Shown here: piece by piece, positions 17,882 through 26,424 of the stretch
Numbering within the stretch: position 1 is the stretch's first letter
Layout of the letters: each line of letters begins with the position of its first letter
Source: JACMLD01 sp963705285
Lineage (GTDB): Bacteria; Bacteroidota; Bacteroidia; Chitinophagales; Chitinophagaceae
Reading direction: 5' to 3'
Assembly (NCBI GenBank): GCA_963705285.1
Contig: OY970066.1
Span: 806,001-870,000, forward strand
DNA length: 64,000 nucleotides
Notes under the pieces: generated by a model
Databases searched by the model: none
What the model was told of the DNA's origin: nothing
Seen by the model: only the letters and a program-made list of their open reading frames with translations
Translations under genes and position numbers: made by a program

Positions 17882-18688
17882 TCAAAAGCGATGCCGTTTA
17901 ATAAGCTTTCCCCTGTCATATACAAATGCCGATGGTCTTTGCTGTGCAATCGTATTCGTTGTATTCGGTGAATTGGCAGGTGCCTGTTGCACCGGCTGTT
18001 GTTGCGGCGCTGGTGTTGATTTGAATAGTTCACCAGATATAATATCATTTATCAAAGATTCGCGGGAGATGATCGCAAGGAGGGACGTTGTACCATTTTT
18101 CTTTGGATATAAATAGTAAAGGTGATGGCGCAAATCTTTCGGATCATTCGATAGATCATTACCGCTGAAGTCAAAAATGACTGGCACCGTACTATCCAGC
18201 CAATTTAATGGAAAACATTCTTCTGGAAAATGAATCAGGTAATGTCCTTGTTTATCCGTTTTACGAAAATCCCCTATGCTTTTTTTAAAACGCGTATAAT
18301 CATTCTTGAGTCGGGAGCCGTCTAGTATCCAAATCATTTTTTTGTAAAATGCCTCACGTTTCCTTCGTTCTTCCGGGTTGATGAATGAGTGTTGAAATTC
18401 AATGACCAATCCGTGTTCGGTGCAGATGTCGGCAATATGTTTTTCACCGGTTGCCTCATCGCGCTGAACAAACTCCTGCCAATCTTTCGGAAAATTATCT
18501 TTCCATGCCCGGTGCCAGGCCGTTTCATTTTCCCACCAGGGATCGCAATTGCGTGATCCTTTATGTGCCCAGTGATGTACTTTAGCTTCACCACATTTGG
18601 CAATCAAATCTGCACCGCAAGTTGGGCAAGTGCCTATAGTGCCTTTGGCGGCTTCTATTTTGCAATTGTTGATGAGAGCGAATTTCAT
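17882..18688 (-). CDS. CoiA-like nuclease (competence protein family)
   Basis: 268 residues from ATG 18688 (MKFALINN), the usual family start; an in-frame ATG at 18760 overlaps the upstream gene. The order of motifs is that of CoiA-like proteins. A zinc-binding N-terminus comes first (CPTCGADLIAKCG with Cys21, 24, 32) and HHWAH at 38-42. Then comes a nuclease core with Asp87 in HIADICTEH and Glu97-x-Gln99 in VIEFQHS. The C-terminal 60 residues are Pro/Gln/Thr-rich and end in a basic tail. In other bacteria CoiA aids DNA processing during natural transformation, but stand-alone copies beside mobile elements are widespread. It follows the ADP-ribosyltransferase-like gene on the same strand and is probably co-transcribed with it. 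Confidence 0.72.
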   Translation of the reverse strand: MKFALINNCKIEAAKGTIGTCPTCGADLIAKCGEAKVHHWAHKGSRNCDPWWENETAWHRAWKDNFPKDWQEFVQRDEATGEKHIADICTEHGLVIEFQHSFINPEERRKREAFYKKMIWILDGSRLKNDYTRFKKSIGDFRKTDKQGHYLIHFPEECFPLNWLDSTVPVIFDFSGNDLSNDPKDLRHHLYYLYPKKNGTTSLLAIISRESLINDIISGELFKSTPAPQQQPVQQAPANSPNTTNTIAQQRPSAFVYDRGKLIKRHRF

Positions 18689-18756
18689 TTCAGTTGTTAT
18701 AAAAAATCTTGTACTGTAATCTATATATGCATAGGCTAAAACTTTTTTATGTAATC

Positions 18757-19440
18757 TCAACAGCCCGCGTAATTCCCGACCATAGAAATAAAGGGAAGCG
18801 TGGTGTTTTCGACTTCTTCTAATAGAACAATGCCCTGTTCAATGCCTATGATCTTGAACAATGAATTAGGTTTGAACACTGCCTCATCTTCACTTGCATT
18901 ATTTCGACATAATGCCAGATCAACAGCATTTGAATGGCCATTGTTCGTAGCTATTTTCCAGGTTATATTGGTGTTATCCCAATTTGACTTTGCGACCGAT
19001 AGAAAGCTAGGAACTTGAATTATACTTCCCACATTTCGCGCAAACCATTCAAGTTCCTCCTTTTTATCACACATAGGCATATCCAGGCGATAAAGATAAT
19101 CACAGTTGCACGCGGGCAACGCTGCAAGTGCCAATTCTAAACCTTTGGCATAATACTGCTGGCATTCTGTTAGTACGTCGCCCCTTCTTAGAGGTAAATT
19201 GATCCAACTGGAAAATGAAGCGGTATACGAAAGAATAAAGAATGCTTCTTCATCAGACAGGCTATAGGTGATCACACCCTGCACTACGGGTTGAGAAAAT
19301 CCAGGTCTTAACCGTTCTGCTGTTCCAGATCTGATTTTATCAAATGTTCTTTTCCATCCATCAAAACAGTCTTTGATAGTAAGCTGGTGGTGGTTCAATG
19401 TTTGCCCGCAAGCGCTTATAAAATCGTTGAAATTTGTCAT
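18757..19440 (-). CDS. Predicted ADP-ribosyltransferase-fold protein (R-S-E type)
   Basis: 227 residues. The features of the R-S-E class of ADP-ribosyltransferases appear in order: Arg118 in DYLYRLDM, then the Ser motif in VPSFLSVAKS (Ser145/Ser148), then the catalytic turn SEDEAVFKPNSLFKI with Glu184/Glu186. The last is followed by a strand ending GIVLLEEV, as in classical toxins ('E-x-E-V-L-F-P-P-G-T-x-F'). The N-terminal 110 residues are helical and include VITYSLSDEEAFFILSYT. There is no signal peptide, so a cytoplasmic target is likely. The gene is upstream of and adjacent to the CoiA-like nuclease gene. The fold assignment is by motif alone; activity and substrate are unknown. Confidence 0.6.
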   Translation of the reverse strand: MTNFNDFISACGQTLNHHQLTIKDCFDGWKRTFDKIRSGTAERLRPGFSQPVVQGVITYSLSDEEAFFILSYTASFSSWINLPLRRGDVLTECQQYYAKGLELALAALPACNCDYLYRLDMPMCDKKEELEWFARNVGSIIQVPSFLSVAKSNWDNTNITWKIATNNGHSNAVDLALCRNNASEDEAVFKPNSLFKIIGIEQGIVLLEEVENTTLPFISMVGNYAGC

Positions 19441-19645
19441 AGATCCATGGTAACGTATTGAATCAACGCGTAGACGAATTTACCACATAGGATTTGAATT
19501 TATGCTGCGACATTTCAGAACTTCACTAGGAGAATTACCCCACTGCCTTTTAACGGGGATCAAATGATTGGTTCGTTATACATTTGTATCGGCGCACTGG
19601 CAAATAATAGTTTCCGTCCATTCCATTCGTGATGTTCGCCTCTTG

Positions 19646-22600
19646 TTATTTTTCAAGAATAAATACTGGTAATTCATTGATGAGTACGAAATCAATTTTT
19701 GTCTTGTTGTAAAACGCTGCGAATTGCAATTCGTGGGTGACAAACAGCTCTTTTACTGAATAATCAGTTGGGTCTGCAACGCCAAAATATTGTAAGACCA
19801 AAGCTATATTTTCTTCAACGAACAATTTCTTTTTCTGAAGTTTGCTATAATAGGAGGAATTGCTCAAAAAGAACTGCCGTATACTATTTTTAACATGGTA
19901 GTTGCTGGCTCTGCGTAACGCATTCTTTACTTCCAGGACAAATATCTTTTTTGTCGTTCGGTTGATACAGAGTAAATCAATTTCTCCACAAGCAGGGTTT
20001 GTGTCGAAGTGTGACGACAAGCGTTTAAAATTTGAGAGCCTGAATACAATATCTGCTTCGGGAATAAAAGTCTTTACTTTTTCATAGACTTTTGTTTCTA
20101 GTTTTTTATCTGCCGCGTCATGAATCCCGGAAATTATTTTTGCGACAGGAGAACCTTCCGGAATTGCAAACGGAAACTTTCCACGTGTGATATTTTCCCA
20201 GTTTAGAATGGCGTTGTAAACGGTTTGTATTCCATAGACGTACCGCCCGTCTATTCGTTGAACAAGCGGACTTACTAGTATCCGTTCCTTTTTTTTAAGC
20301 AATGAACTTTGAAAGAACAAGTAATCTTTTTGATATGCGCCTTCCTTTATAGAAAGAAATGAGATAATTGTTTGAATATAACCTCTTTCCATCTTTTGTG
20401 TATCCATGTATTGAATGGATGAAATGAGCTGGTCAAGCGTGCAGCAAACTAACGGGTAAAACTTTCCGTCATCTGTGAAAGGCGAGCTTTTCATAGCATA
20501 TAATACAAACATCATGTCTTCAAATCTAAAGCCAAATTCTTGCAGGAAGGCGTTGTCCATAGCGGTTTTAAATGACTGGAAAGGCGATTCGTTAGTAGCC
20601 GCATTGTCATTTTCTTCTATATCAGGAATCACATTTTCTTTGCCATAGCGAAGAAGTGTAAGGGATGCTTCTTTGGATTGGTACAGGGCCGAATCAAAAT
20701 GCTGTGCCTCTGTTTTGAAACTTAACAAGTAGTCATCATCTATTTCGAGAAAGCTTTCACTTAAGCCATGGTGCAAGCTATCGTACAACATTGATATATT
20801 GCTAGCAATTTTACCGAGCGTTAACAAATAACCCCATTTTTCTTCCGACATTATCTGTATGCCCTTACCCGATGATTTGATCGCTATATGCAGTAAATAA
20901 CGTTGTGTCATGGTGAGCGTCGTCAACGAAATATCATCTTCCAGGTATTGGTCTTCCAAATCATAATCAAGATTTGAATTGGCGCGTAACTGCAGTTTTA
21001 TCCTGGTATAGTATTTTGAACCCTCACCTAACTCAACCTGCCGGTAGACAAATGGAATAACAGATGAATTGCTTGCTTCCAATTCATTGCCGATAATGTC
21101 CAATAATTTTTTGTATAAAAGATCACAGATATGCAAAGCATCTTTGTTTTTATAAACACCTGGCTCAATATGCTGTTCTATCAAATATGCGGAGATAAGT
21201 CTTGTTGCGAGCGCAAGATCACTGTCAGTAAAATCATACGGAGGGGGATAGTTTTCCAACCGTGCATTTTCCGTTGGAATCATCCCTGCAGAATACCTTC
21301 TGGGACCCGGTGGAATATGTTCATCCACAAACGCTGCAGCCAGTTCTTTTGAATCATCCATGGATTTTACGGAGAGCGCATAAATGCTGGTAATATAACT
21401 TTCAATGCAAACACGTTCACCGGCGTTTTCCTGTGCAGAAAACTTTTCGATTAGCGGCGTCGAATCAAGGATGGCATAACTCAACACCTGGTCCCTGTCA
21501 ACGACGTAAATTGAAATACAGGTAAAATGGCCAGTTTTCTTATAGATAGGGTTCAGGTGAACAAATTGCGGTTCATCCAATTGGTTTTCGGTCAGAAAAA
21601 ACAGGAACAATTCGCTGTCTGCAAAACCAGTATTAATAAGACATGAGTTAAATGCTGCCGCGGTCTTTTTAAGGTAATCCTGGAATAATGATCCAACAAT
21701 ATCATAAATGAATTCAAATTCAAAATCGCGGAGGCTTTGGGCTCTTCCAGGTAAAATAATCCAAAGGAAATTATTAAATAGTGGGACTAAAAAAGCGCCG
21801 GAAAAGATACTTGTTTTTGTCAGACGAAAAACACCGTTTTTCATCTTATCGATATGGGAGTAGAAACCTTTTGTTTGCCGGTGTATTTCCAGGTAAACTG
21901 TTTCGTCTTTCGCTGCCGTGAAAAGCTTTTCATGGATGTAATCATGCCAGATATGGGGCGAAAAGATTATCGAGTTAAATTGCTGTCCGGTACGCAGGAA
22001 TGCATGGCTATTTTGAACATAAAAAGCAAATTTTTCGATGTATTCACCGGGATACAAGTCAGAGCTGTTTCGAATCCTTTCTTCTTCTTTTAAAAATTTT
22101 ATGATTTCAATGCCTGTTTGGAGTTCTCTCCTGATGGCCTCAAAATCCAGCAGGATGAGAAAATGAATTTTAGTATGTATTGGCTTGTCCTTCTTTAGCA
22201 ATCCATGCACGTTGAAAGTAAGGGGATCAATAAACACAATGGGGATAATTTCTACGACATGGAAATGTACATCATGCGACTGGCCTGTTAGTAATTCGAT
22301 GCGAATATTTTTCGCTTTCCTGAGTTTAGCAATTATATCAATGAGCTCATTGGTCGCTTGCGTTGCTTGAGTAGATACGTTGTCCTGTAATGATGGTTTT
22401 GCGACTTTAATTAACAGAAGTTTGTTATTGTCAGCGAAAATGCAGTGATTGGGGGTACTTGTGATTTTCTTGCCATTTGTATAAAAAGCAATAACTGTAC
22501 GGGAGATCCCAAATGCCTCGTTACACGAACTGATAACCCGGGAAGCAATATTTTCCTCTAACAATGAAAGATTGGTATTTTGCTGGATAACTTCTCTCGC

Positions 22601-23443
22601 AGCATCCATAAACAGCTTGATATGATAAACAGGTGGCATCCAGAACAATTTGTCGTTATGTTCAGCAAAAAAAGTTTTGTAAAACAGTTTTACACTCGCG
22701 GATTTATTCATTAAATCCTGCAAAGGGTTATTGTTGTAAATGCCAGGGTGAATGATAAATTCAGACTGTATGTTATAAAAATCTTGATTTACTGCCAGTG
22801 GTTCAGCAACTTCTTCAACAAATTTTGAAGATGGTACATAGATGTTGCCATTTCCCGTAGAGATTTTTTCATTTTCAATAATGACTTCGAGTAAATTAGT
22901 CTGGACCTGAAGGCTGGCTTCAAATAGACCTTTTAGCTGCGTCATGGCGAACGAATAGCCGGCATCATCTTTAAAATACCTGTCAATTAGCAAACAATAA
23001 TTTTCATATGGCCTTTCCAGGTTGCCATAGAAAAAGTAATATCGTTCGTTGTTAAAAAAAAGAGGTATTAAATTGTATTGGGAAAATCCAGCAAAATCTT
23101 CAAAGTGCCGGAATAATTTGTTGTAAGATTGATTAGTACCACTAATTAATTTCTGCATGTCCCCCTGCGTCAGGGGTGCACCTTTGAATTCCCCTGCATT
23201 TATAGCGAAAAGCTGGGCAAAAAGGAACTCAAGCCTGTTGATATAAATAGTATTCGCGGGATGACAGATTATCGCGTTCAAATACAGGAACAGTTCCTTA
23301 AAATTATATTTCCGGAAAAACTGTTTTGCATCAAAATCCAGCATGACTTTATTTGCTGACCTAGTAAATGTAGCTCCACAACATCTTTTATATTTTTTTC
23401 CGCTTCCACAGGGGCATGGACGGTTTTGAGGAATAACTGACAT
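19646..23443 (-). CDS. Giant SEC-C / PD-(D/E)xK protein, 1265 aa
   Basis: The N-terminus is a perfect SEC-C zinc motif, CPCGSGKKYKRCCG, with Cys10, 12, 21 and 22. About 1100 residues of unrecognised mixed alpha/beta sequence follow. The C-terminus is a PD-(D/E)xK nuclease core with Asp1156 in CGEIDLLCI and Glu1171-x-Lys1173 in FVLEVKNAL, then a helical element (IRQFFLSNSSYYSKLQKKK). SEC-C motifs are found at the end of SecA and in many nucleic-acid proteins. The combination with a C-terminal nuclease and a large middle suggests a defence ATPase-less effector, but no Walker motif was seen. ATG 23443 is 25 bases downstream of the stop of the HEPN-like gene on the same strand, so an operon is likely. 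Confidence 0.65.
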   Translation of the reverse strand: MSVIPQNRPCPCGSGKKYKRCCGATFTRSANKVMLDFDAKQFFRKYNFKELFLYLNAIICHPANTIYINRLEFLFAQLFAINAGEFKGAPLTQGDMQKLISGTNQSYNKLFRHFEDFAGFSQYNLIPLFFNNERYYFFYGNLERPYENYCLLIDRYFKDDAGYSFAMTQLKGLFEASLQVQTNLLEVIIENEKISTGNGNIYVPSSKFVEEVAEPLAVNQDFYNIQSEFIIHPGIYNNNPLQDLMNKSASVKLFYKTFFAEHNDKLFWMPPVYHIKLFMDAAREVIQQNTNLSLLEENIASRVISSCNEAFGISRTVIAFYTNGKKITSTPNHCIFADNNKLLLIKVAKPSLQDNVSTQATQATNELIDIIAKLRKAKNIRIELLTGQSHDVHFHVVEIIPIVFIDPLTFNVHGLLKKDKPIHTKIHFLILLDFEAIRRELQTGIEIIKFLKEEERIRNSSDLYPGEYIEKFAFYVQNSHAFLRTGQQFNSIIFSPHIWHDYIHEKLFTAAKDETVYLEIHRQTKGFYSHIDKMKNGVFRLTKTSIFSGAFLVPLFNNFLWIILPGRAQSLRDFEFEFIYDIVGSLFQDYLKKTAAAFNSCLINTGFADSELFLFFLTENQLDEPQFVHLNPIYKKTGHFTCISIYVVDRDQVLSYAILDSTPLIEKFSAQENAGERVCIESYITSIYALSVKSMDDSKELAAAFVDEHIPPGPRRYSAGMIPTENARLENYPPPYDFTDSDLALATRLISAYLIEQHIEPGVYKNKDALHICDLLYKKLLDIIGNELEASNSSVIPFVYRQVELGEGSKYYTRIKLQLRANSNLDYDLEDQYLEDDISLTTLTMTQRYLLHIAIKSSGKGIQIMSEEKWGYLLTLGKIASNISMLYDSLHHGLSESFLEIDDDYLLSFKTEAQHFDSALYQSKEASLTLLRYGKENVIPDIEENDNAATNESPFQSFKTAMDNAFLQEFGFRFEDMMFVLYAMKSSPFTDDGKFYPLVCCTLDQLISSIQYMDTQKMERGYIQTIISFLSIKEGAYQKDYLFFQSSLLKKKERILVSPLVQRIDGRYVYGIQTVYNAILNWENITRGKFPFAIPEGSPVAKIISGIHDAADKKLETKVYEKVKTFIPEADIVFRLSNFKRLSSHFDTNPACGEIDLLCINRTTKKIFVLEVKNALRRASNYHVKNSIRQFFLSNSSYYSKLQKKKLFVEENIALVLQYFGVADPTDYSVKELFVTHELQFAAFYNKTKIDFVLINELPVFILEK

Positions 23444-23468
23444 AGGTCAAATTAATTTTAATGTCGGG

Positions 23469-24632
23469 TTAGTCAATATCCAATAATTTCCTGGCATAAT
23501 GGTAAGCACAATAGTATTCCAGGTCTTCGTCAATATTTTGCTCCATGTGATCTAATTCAGCAAGGATAGCGGAGTTTCCTGCTGCATTACTTTTCATCAG
23601 GGACATGAAAAACATCCAATTGTCTATATTATCCTTACTAACCAGTTTACCCATTTCGTAGGTGTAAGATACTGTTGTGTCTTTCGGTGCTTCGTATTGC
23701 GAATCATCTGTATAGTCAATTACTACCCGGACTTTTGGATAAGCAATGGGTGGTTGTGAAAACCTGTCCTTATCCGCCACCAGTTCATCAATATCCTTTT
23801 TCATGTCTATTATTGCTTGATTGAGTTCATTTAAAAAAAGTTGGATTCCGTTTAAATACCGCGGATGTTTATCTTTTAAGTCATAGGTTGCCAGTAACAA
23901 ATCTTGTTTGTACAGGTAATCGCTTTTAAAGATGTTTTCAAAGCAAATATTCAGGAATTTTACAAGCTCTTTGAAGCCTGCCTTTTGTTTGACTTTTTCT
24001 ACTTCGTCGATCTTTTTCTGAAAAGCGAGTAAGATTTCTTTGAGTTTGGCGATAATTTCATCCAGGTAATTGAGTAGGAAGTCAATGTGCCGGGATAGAA
24101 CATCGGACCTTTTGTGTTTGATTTCTTCAAACTTATATTTGTTTTGAAGATGATACCTGATATAAGCAATTTCATCTGCATTAATCGAATTACTAAATAT
24201 GGTAGAAGATAATAGCTGTCGCTTTCCATTGATGTCGTCCTTCCTGATAGGATGTCCTATCAGTTCGTTGCGAAGCTCCCGGTTCATCGTATAGTTGCCG
24301 TCTTTTTTAAGGTCTGCTTTTGTTGACTGGCACTTGAATATATGGAGCAGTTCTTCTATAAAGTCTTGCTGTACATATACGATTTGCAGGAAACTGATGG
24401 CGGATTCCATATGGCCTGAAAATGTCTTCTTTTTATTCTTTTGAATTAAAAGGTGAAGGGTGTCTGAAAAATAACTTAATATATCACCGAAATAGTTTGA
24501 TTTGACATCTGGGGTAAATTTGATACGTCGCTGGCAAAACCGGTAATTCCAGATATAATGGTTCCAGATATCGGATATCTTATCCAGTTTTTTATCTACC
24601 AGTTCCTGTTTTGACCAAGTTTTTTTAGGCAT
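23469..24632 (-). CDS. HEPN-like helical protein (RNx4H motif), 387 aa
   Basis: Almost entirely helical. Residues 117-129 contain NRELRNELIGHPI, with Arg121, Asn122 and His127. This matches the R-N-x(3-5)-H signature of HEPN-type ribonucleases and their relatives, though the spacing is one residue longer than the commonest form. The C-terminus has a beta segment (KVRVVIDYTDD) and an acidic helical end. It lies 25 bases upstream of the SEC-C/nuclease gene on the same strand and divergent from the next, broken, gene, so it may supply a partner to the giant nuclease. The HEPN assignment needs structural confirmation. ATG 24632 is the first start; 142 bases separate it from the divergent gene. 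Confidence 0.5.
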   Translation of the reverse strand: MPKKTWSKQELVDKKLDKISDIWNHYIWNYRFCQRRIKFTPDVKSNYFGDILSYFSDTLHLLIQKNKKKTFSGHMESAISFLQIVYVQQDFIEELLHIFKCQSTKADLKKDGNYTMNRELRNELIGHPIRKDDINGKRQLLSSTIFSNSINADEIAYIRYHLQNKYKFEEIKHKRSDVLSRHIDFLLNYLDEIIAKLKEILLAFQKKIDEVEKVKQKAGFKELVKFLNICFENIFKSDYLYKQDLLLATYDLKDKHPRYLNGIQLFLNELNQAIIDMKKDIDELVADKDRFSQPPIAYPKVRVVIDYTDDSQYEAPKDTTVSYTYEMGKLVSKDNIDNWMFFMSLMKSNAAGNSAILAELDHMEQNIDEDLEYYCAYHYARKLLDID

Positions 24633-24774
24633 TGGAGTAGACGGTAATTTTGCTGGTTATGGATAATACAAAAGTGTTTGAATATAAAGGTAGCAGAACA
24701 GGCCGTATTGACGAGGAATTATATGGGGGACATTTACTTTTGTATTTCGTGATCCTCTTTTAATCAATATAATT

Positions 24775-25497
24775 ATGGATATACCAGCATTTAAACAACG
24801 TCTTGCAGTAATGCATATTGATGAATACCCGGCTATTTTCGTTCCCGGGAAAGATTACCTGCGATGTAGTAGCTTATGAAGACCTGGATGCGGGGTTAAA
24901 AATATATGTTTGTAAACTTATGCTTTGCCGTAGTTTTTACGGGACGTACACAGCCTGGTATAAAGACGTTGAGTGGTTCATCAATCATTTTTTACCGATT
25001 TCAAATCTGACCTTATTAAACCGGCTTTGACAGAAACCGTCAGGGCGGCGGCTGCAATGATAATGAGTGGCGACGTTTTTAAAAAAGGTGTCATGGGTAC
25101 GATGTTTATGTTTGGTGTGTTGGAATACTATGCGAAATATAAATTGGGATTCAGATCACTTGAGTTTGATTTTTTCGACAAAAGCAAGCATGCTTATATG
25201 CAGCAATTAAACCCGGCCGACCAAAAGAAGGACTTAAGTATGAACGCTGCATTTAATTATTTAAAAAAGCAGTCATTTCCGGTATCACTTGCATTGCGGG
25301 AAATTGACGCGTATACCAAACAACGATTGAGTAAAGCGAGTTTTAAATAAGAGCGCTGGATAAAGTATGCGGTAGCAGACCGGCTTTCAATCGCAAGAAA
25401 TCCGATGCTGCATGGTGAAATACATAGTTTCTATGAAAAGGGACCATACCTGTTAATGTTGTATATAGTTTTTCATTTGTCCGAGTTGCAGGAGTGA
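24775..25497 (+). pseudogene. Broken HEPN-like gene (two frame changes and one in-frame stop)
   Basis: Three pieces read as one protein. From ATG 24775 (MDIPAFKQRLAVMH) the frame runs to a stop near 24879. A second frame takes over (ITCDVVAYEDLDAG...) and is lost again near 24990 in a T-run (CATTTTTTACC). Adding one T there turns HFLPIS into HFFTDFKSDLI, restoring frame one. This reads to an in-frame TAA at 25348-25350, beyond which coding sense continues (ERWIKYAVADRLSIARNPMLHGE) to TGA 25495-25497. The tail contains RNPMLH, an Rx4H HEPN motif. TACTTTTG at 24735-24742 could be its promoter. It is likely a decayed relative of its two neighbours. Confidence 0.6.
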
Positions 25498-25503
25498 GAC
25501 TTA

Positions 25504-26424
25504 TCATAATTTATGAAAGTCCCGGAGATGAATGCTGAAAGTGTCTGTAATCCCTTTTTCCGTAAAGATATTGCCAGTGTTTGGTTGCTGATATTTTTCG
25601 TATTTCTTCGTCCATTGTTCGAATTGCGTCAGTTCTGAAATGTCTGTCATCCCCTTAATCAGTAATGTATCACCGGCACCATCTGTCAATGATAGAAGAT
25701 CTGGTCCGATTGTATAACTTGAGGCATTAAAGTAAAGGATGACTGCCGGCCCCCAACCATTTACAGTAAAATCCTTGTCTTCAATCGCAAAAGCGGGTTT
25801 AAAATACAGGTGGATTGCGAGGCTGTTATTTTTATTGCCTACAAATGCCAGCCACGCACTGTATATAGAATACCGCTGGCCACGAAGTGTAAAAACCATT
25901 CTGTTATTGAAACGGACAATGGCATCAGTCAGTTGGTGTGTTAATTGCTTCCGGGATTTTCTCAAAACATTGTCTTCATACAGGCCATTGATCAAATCTG
26001 CAATGTCTTCTATCAAATGGCTGCCTATTAAACCCATTGAGTTATTGGGTGAAGGGTGCGCCATGTTATTTCTGATGGTGCGTAACCCGTTAAGGTATTC
26101 ATCGTTGTAAACCTCTATATAATCAGCTTTATCGAACCATTTTAATAAATCCTGCAGGTTTTTTGCCCATTCTTTTTGTGTCAGTTCTTTGTACCGTAAT
26201 CTCAACGCCATCTCAAGGGTGAGCATACATTCCAAACCTGCAGTTGAAAGGAATTTATATTCATAATAACTATGTTCAATTAATTTGGTAATCACCCTGA
26301 AACTTTCAACGATAGGTGCCGGCACTTCGGGTCTCAAATGGAGTTGCGGCACAATCATTTTTCTGAAATGATCCCTGTTTTTCAGGGCCTCATCAAAGAT
26401 AGACCAGGTCTTGTCATATTGCAT
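25504..26424 (-). CDS. HEPN-like protein with RNx3H motif, 306 aa
   Basis: ATG 26424 (MQYDKTWSIF) is the most sensible start; the frame stays open upstream but the extra 53 residues are hydrophobic and Cys-rich and look non-coding. Residues ~40-165 are helical. They include a block of hydrophobic helices (STAGLECMLTLEMALRLRYKEL) and LRTIRNNMAHPSP with Arg118, Asn119 and His123, the R-N-x3-H catalytic motif of HEPN ribonucleases. The C-terminal half (~190-300) is beta-rich. The divergent broken gene starts on the other side of a 6-base gap from its stop, so the two are tail to tail. HEPN is inferred from the motif and helical context. Confidence 0.55.
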   Translation of the reverse strand: MQYDKTWSIFDEALKNRDHFRKMIVPQLHLRPEVPAPIVESFRVITKLIEHSYYEYKFLSTAGLECMLTLEMALRLRYKELTQKEWAKNLQDLLKWFDKADYIEVYNDEYLNGLRTIRNNMAHPSPNNSMGLIGSHLIEDIADLINGLYEDNVLRKSRKQLTHQLTDAIVRFNNRMVFTLRGQRYSIYSAWLAFVGNKNNSLAIHLYFKPAFAIEDKDFTVNGWGPAVILYFNASSYTIGPDLLSLTDGAGDTLLIKGMTDISELTQFEQWTKKYEKYQQPNTGNIFTEKGITDTFSIHLRDFHKL

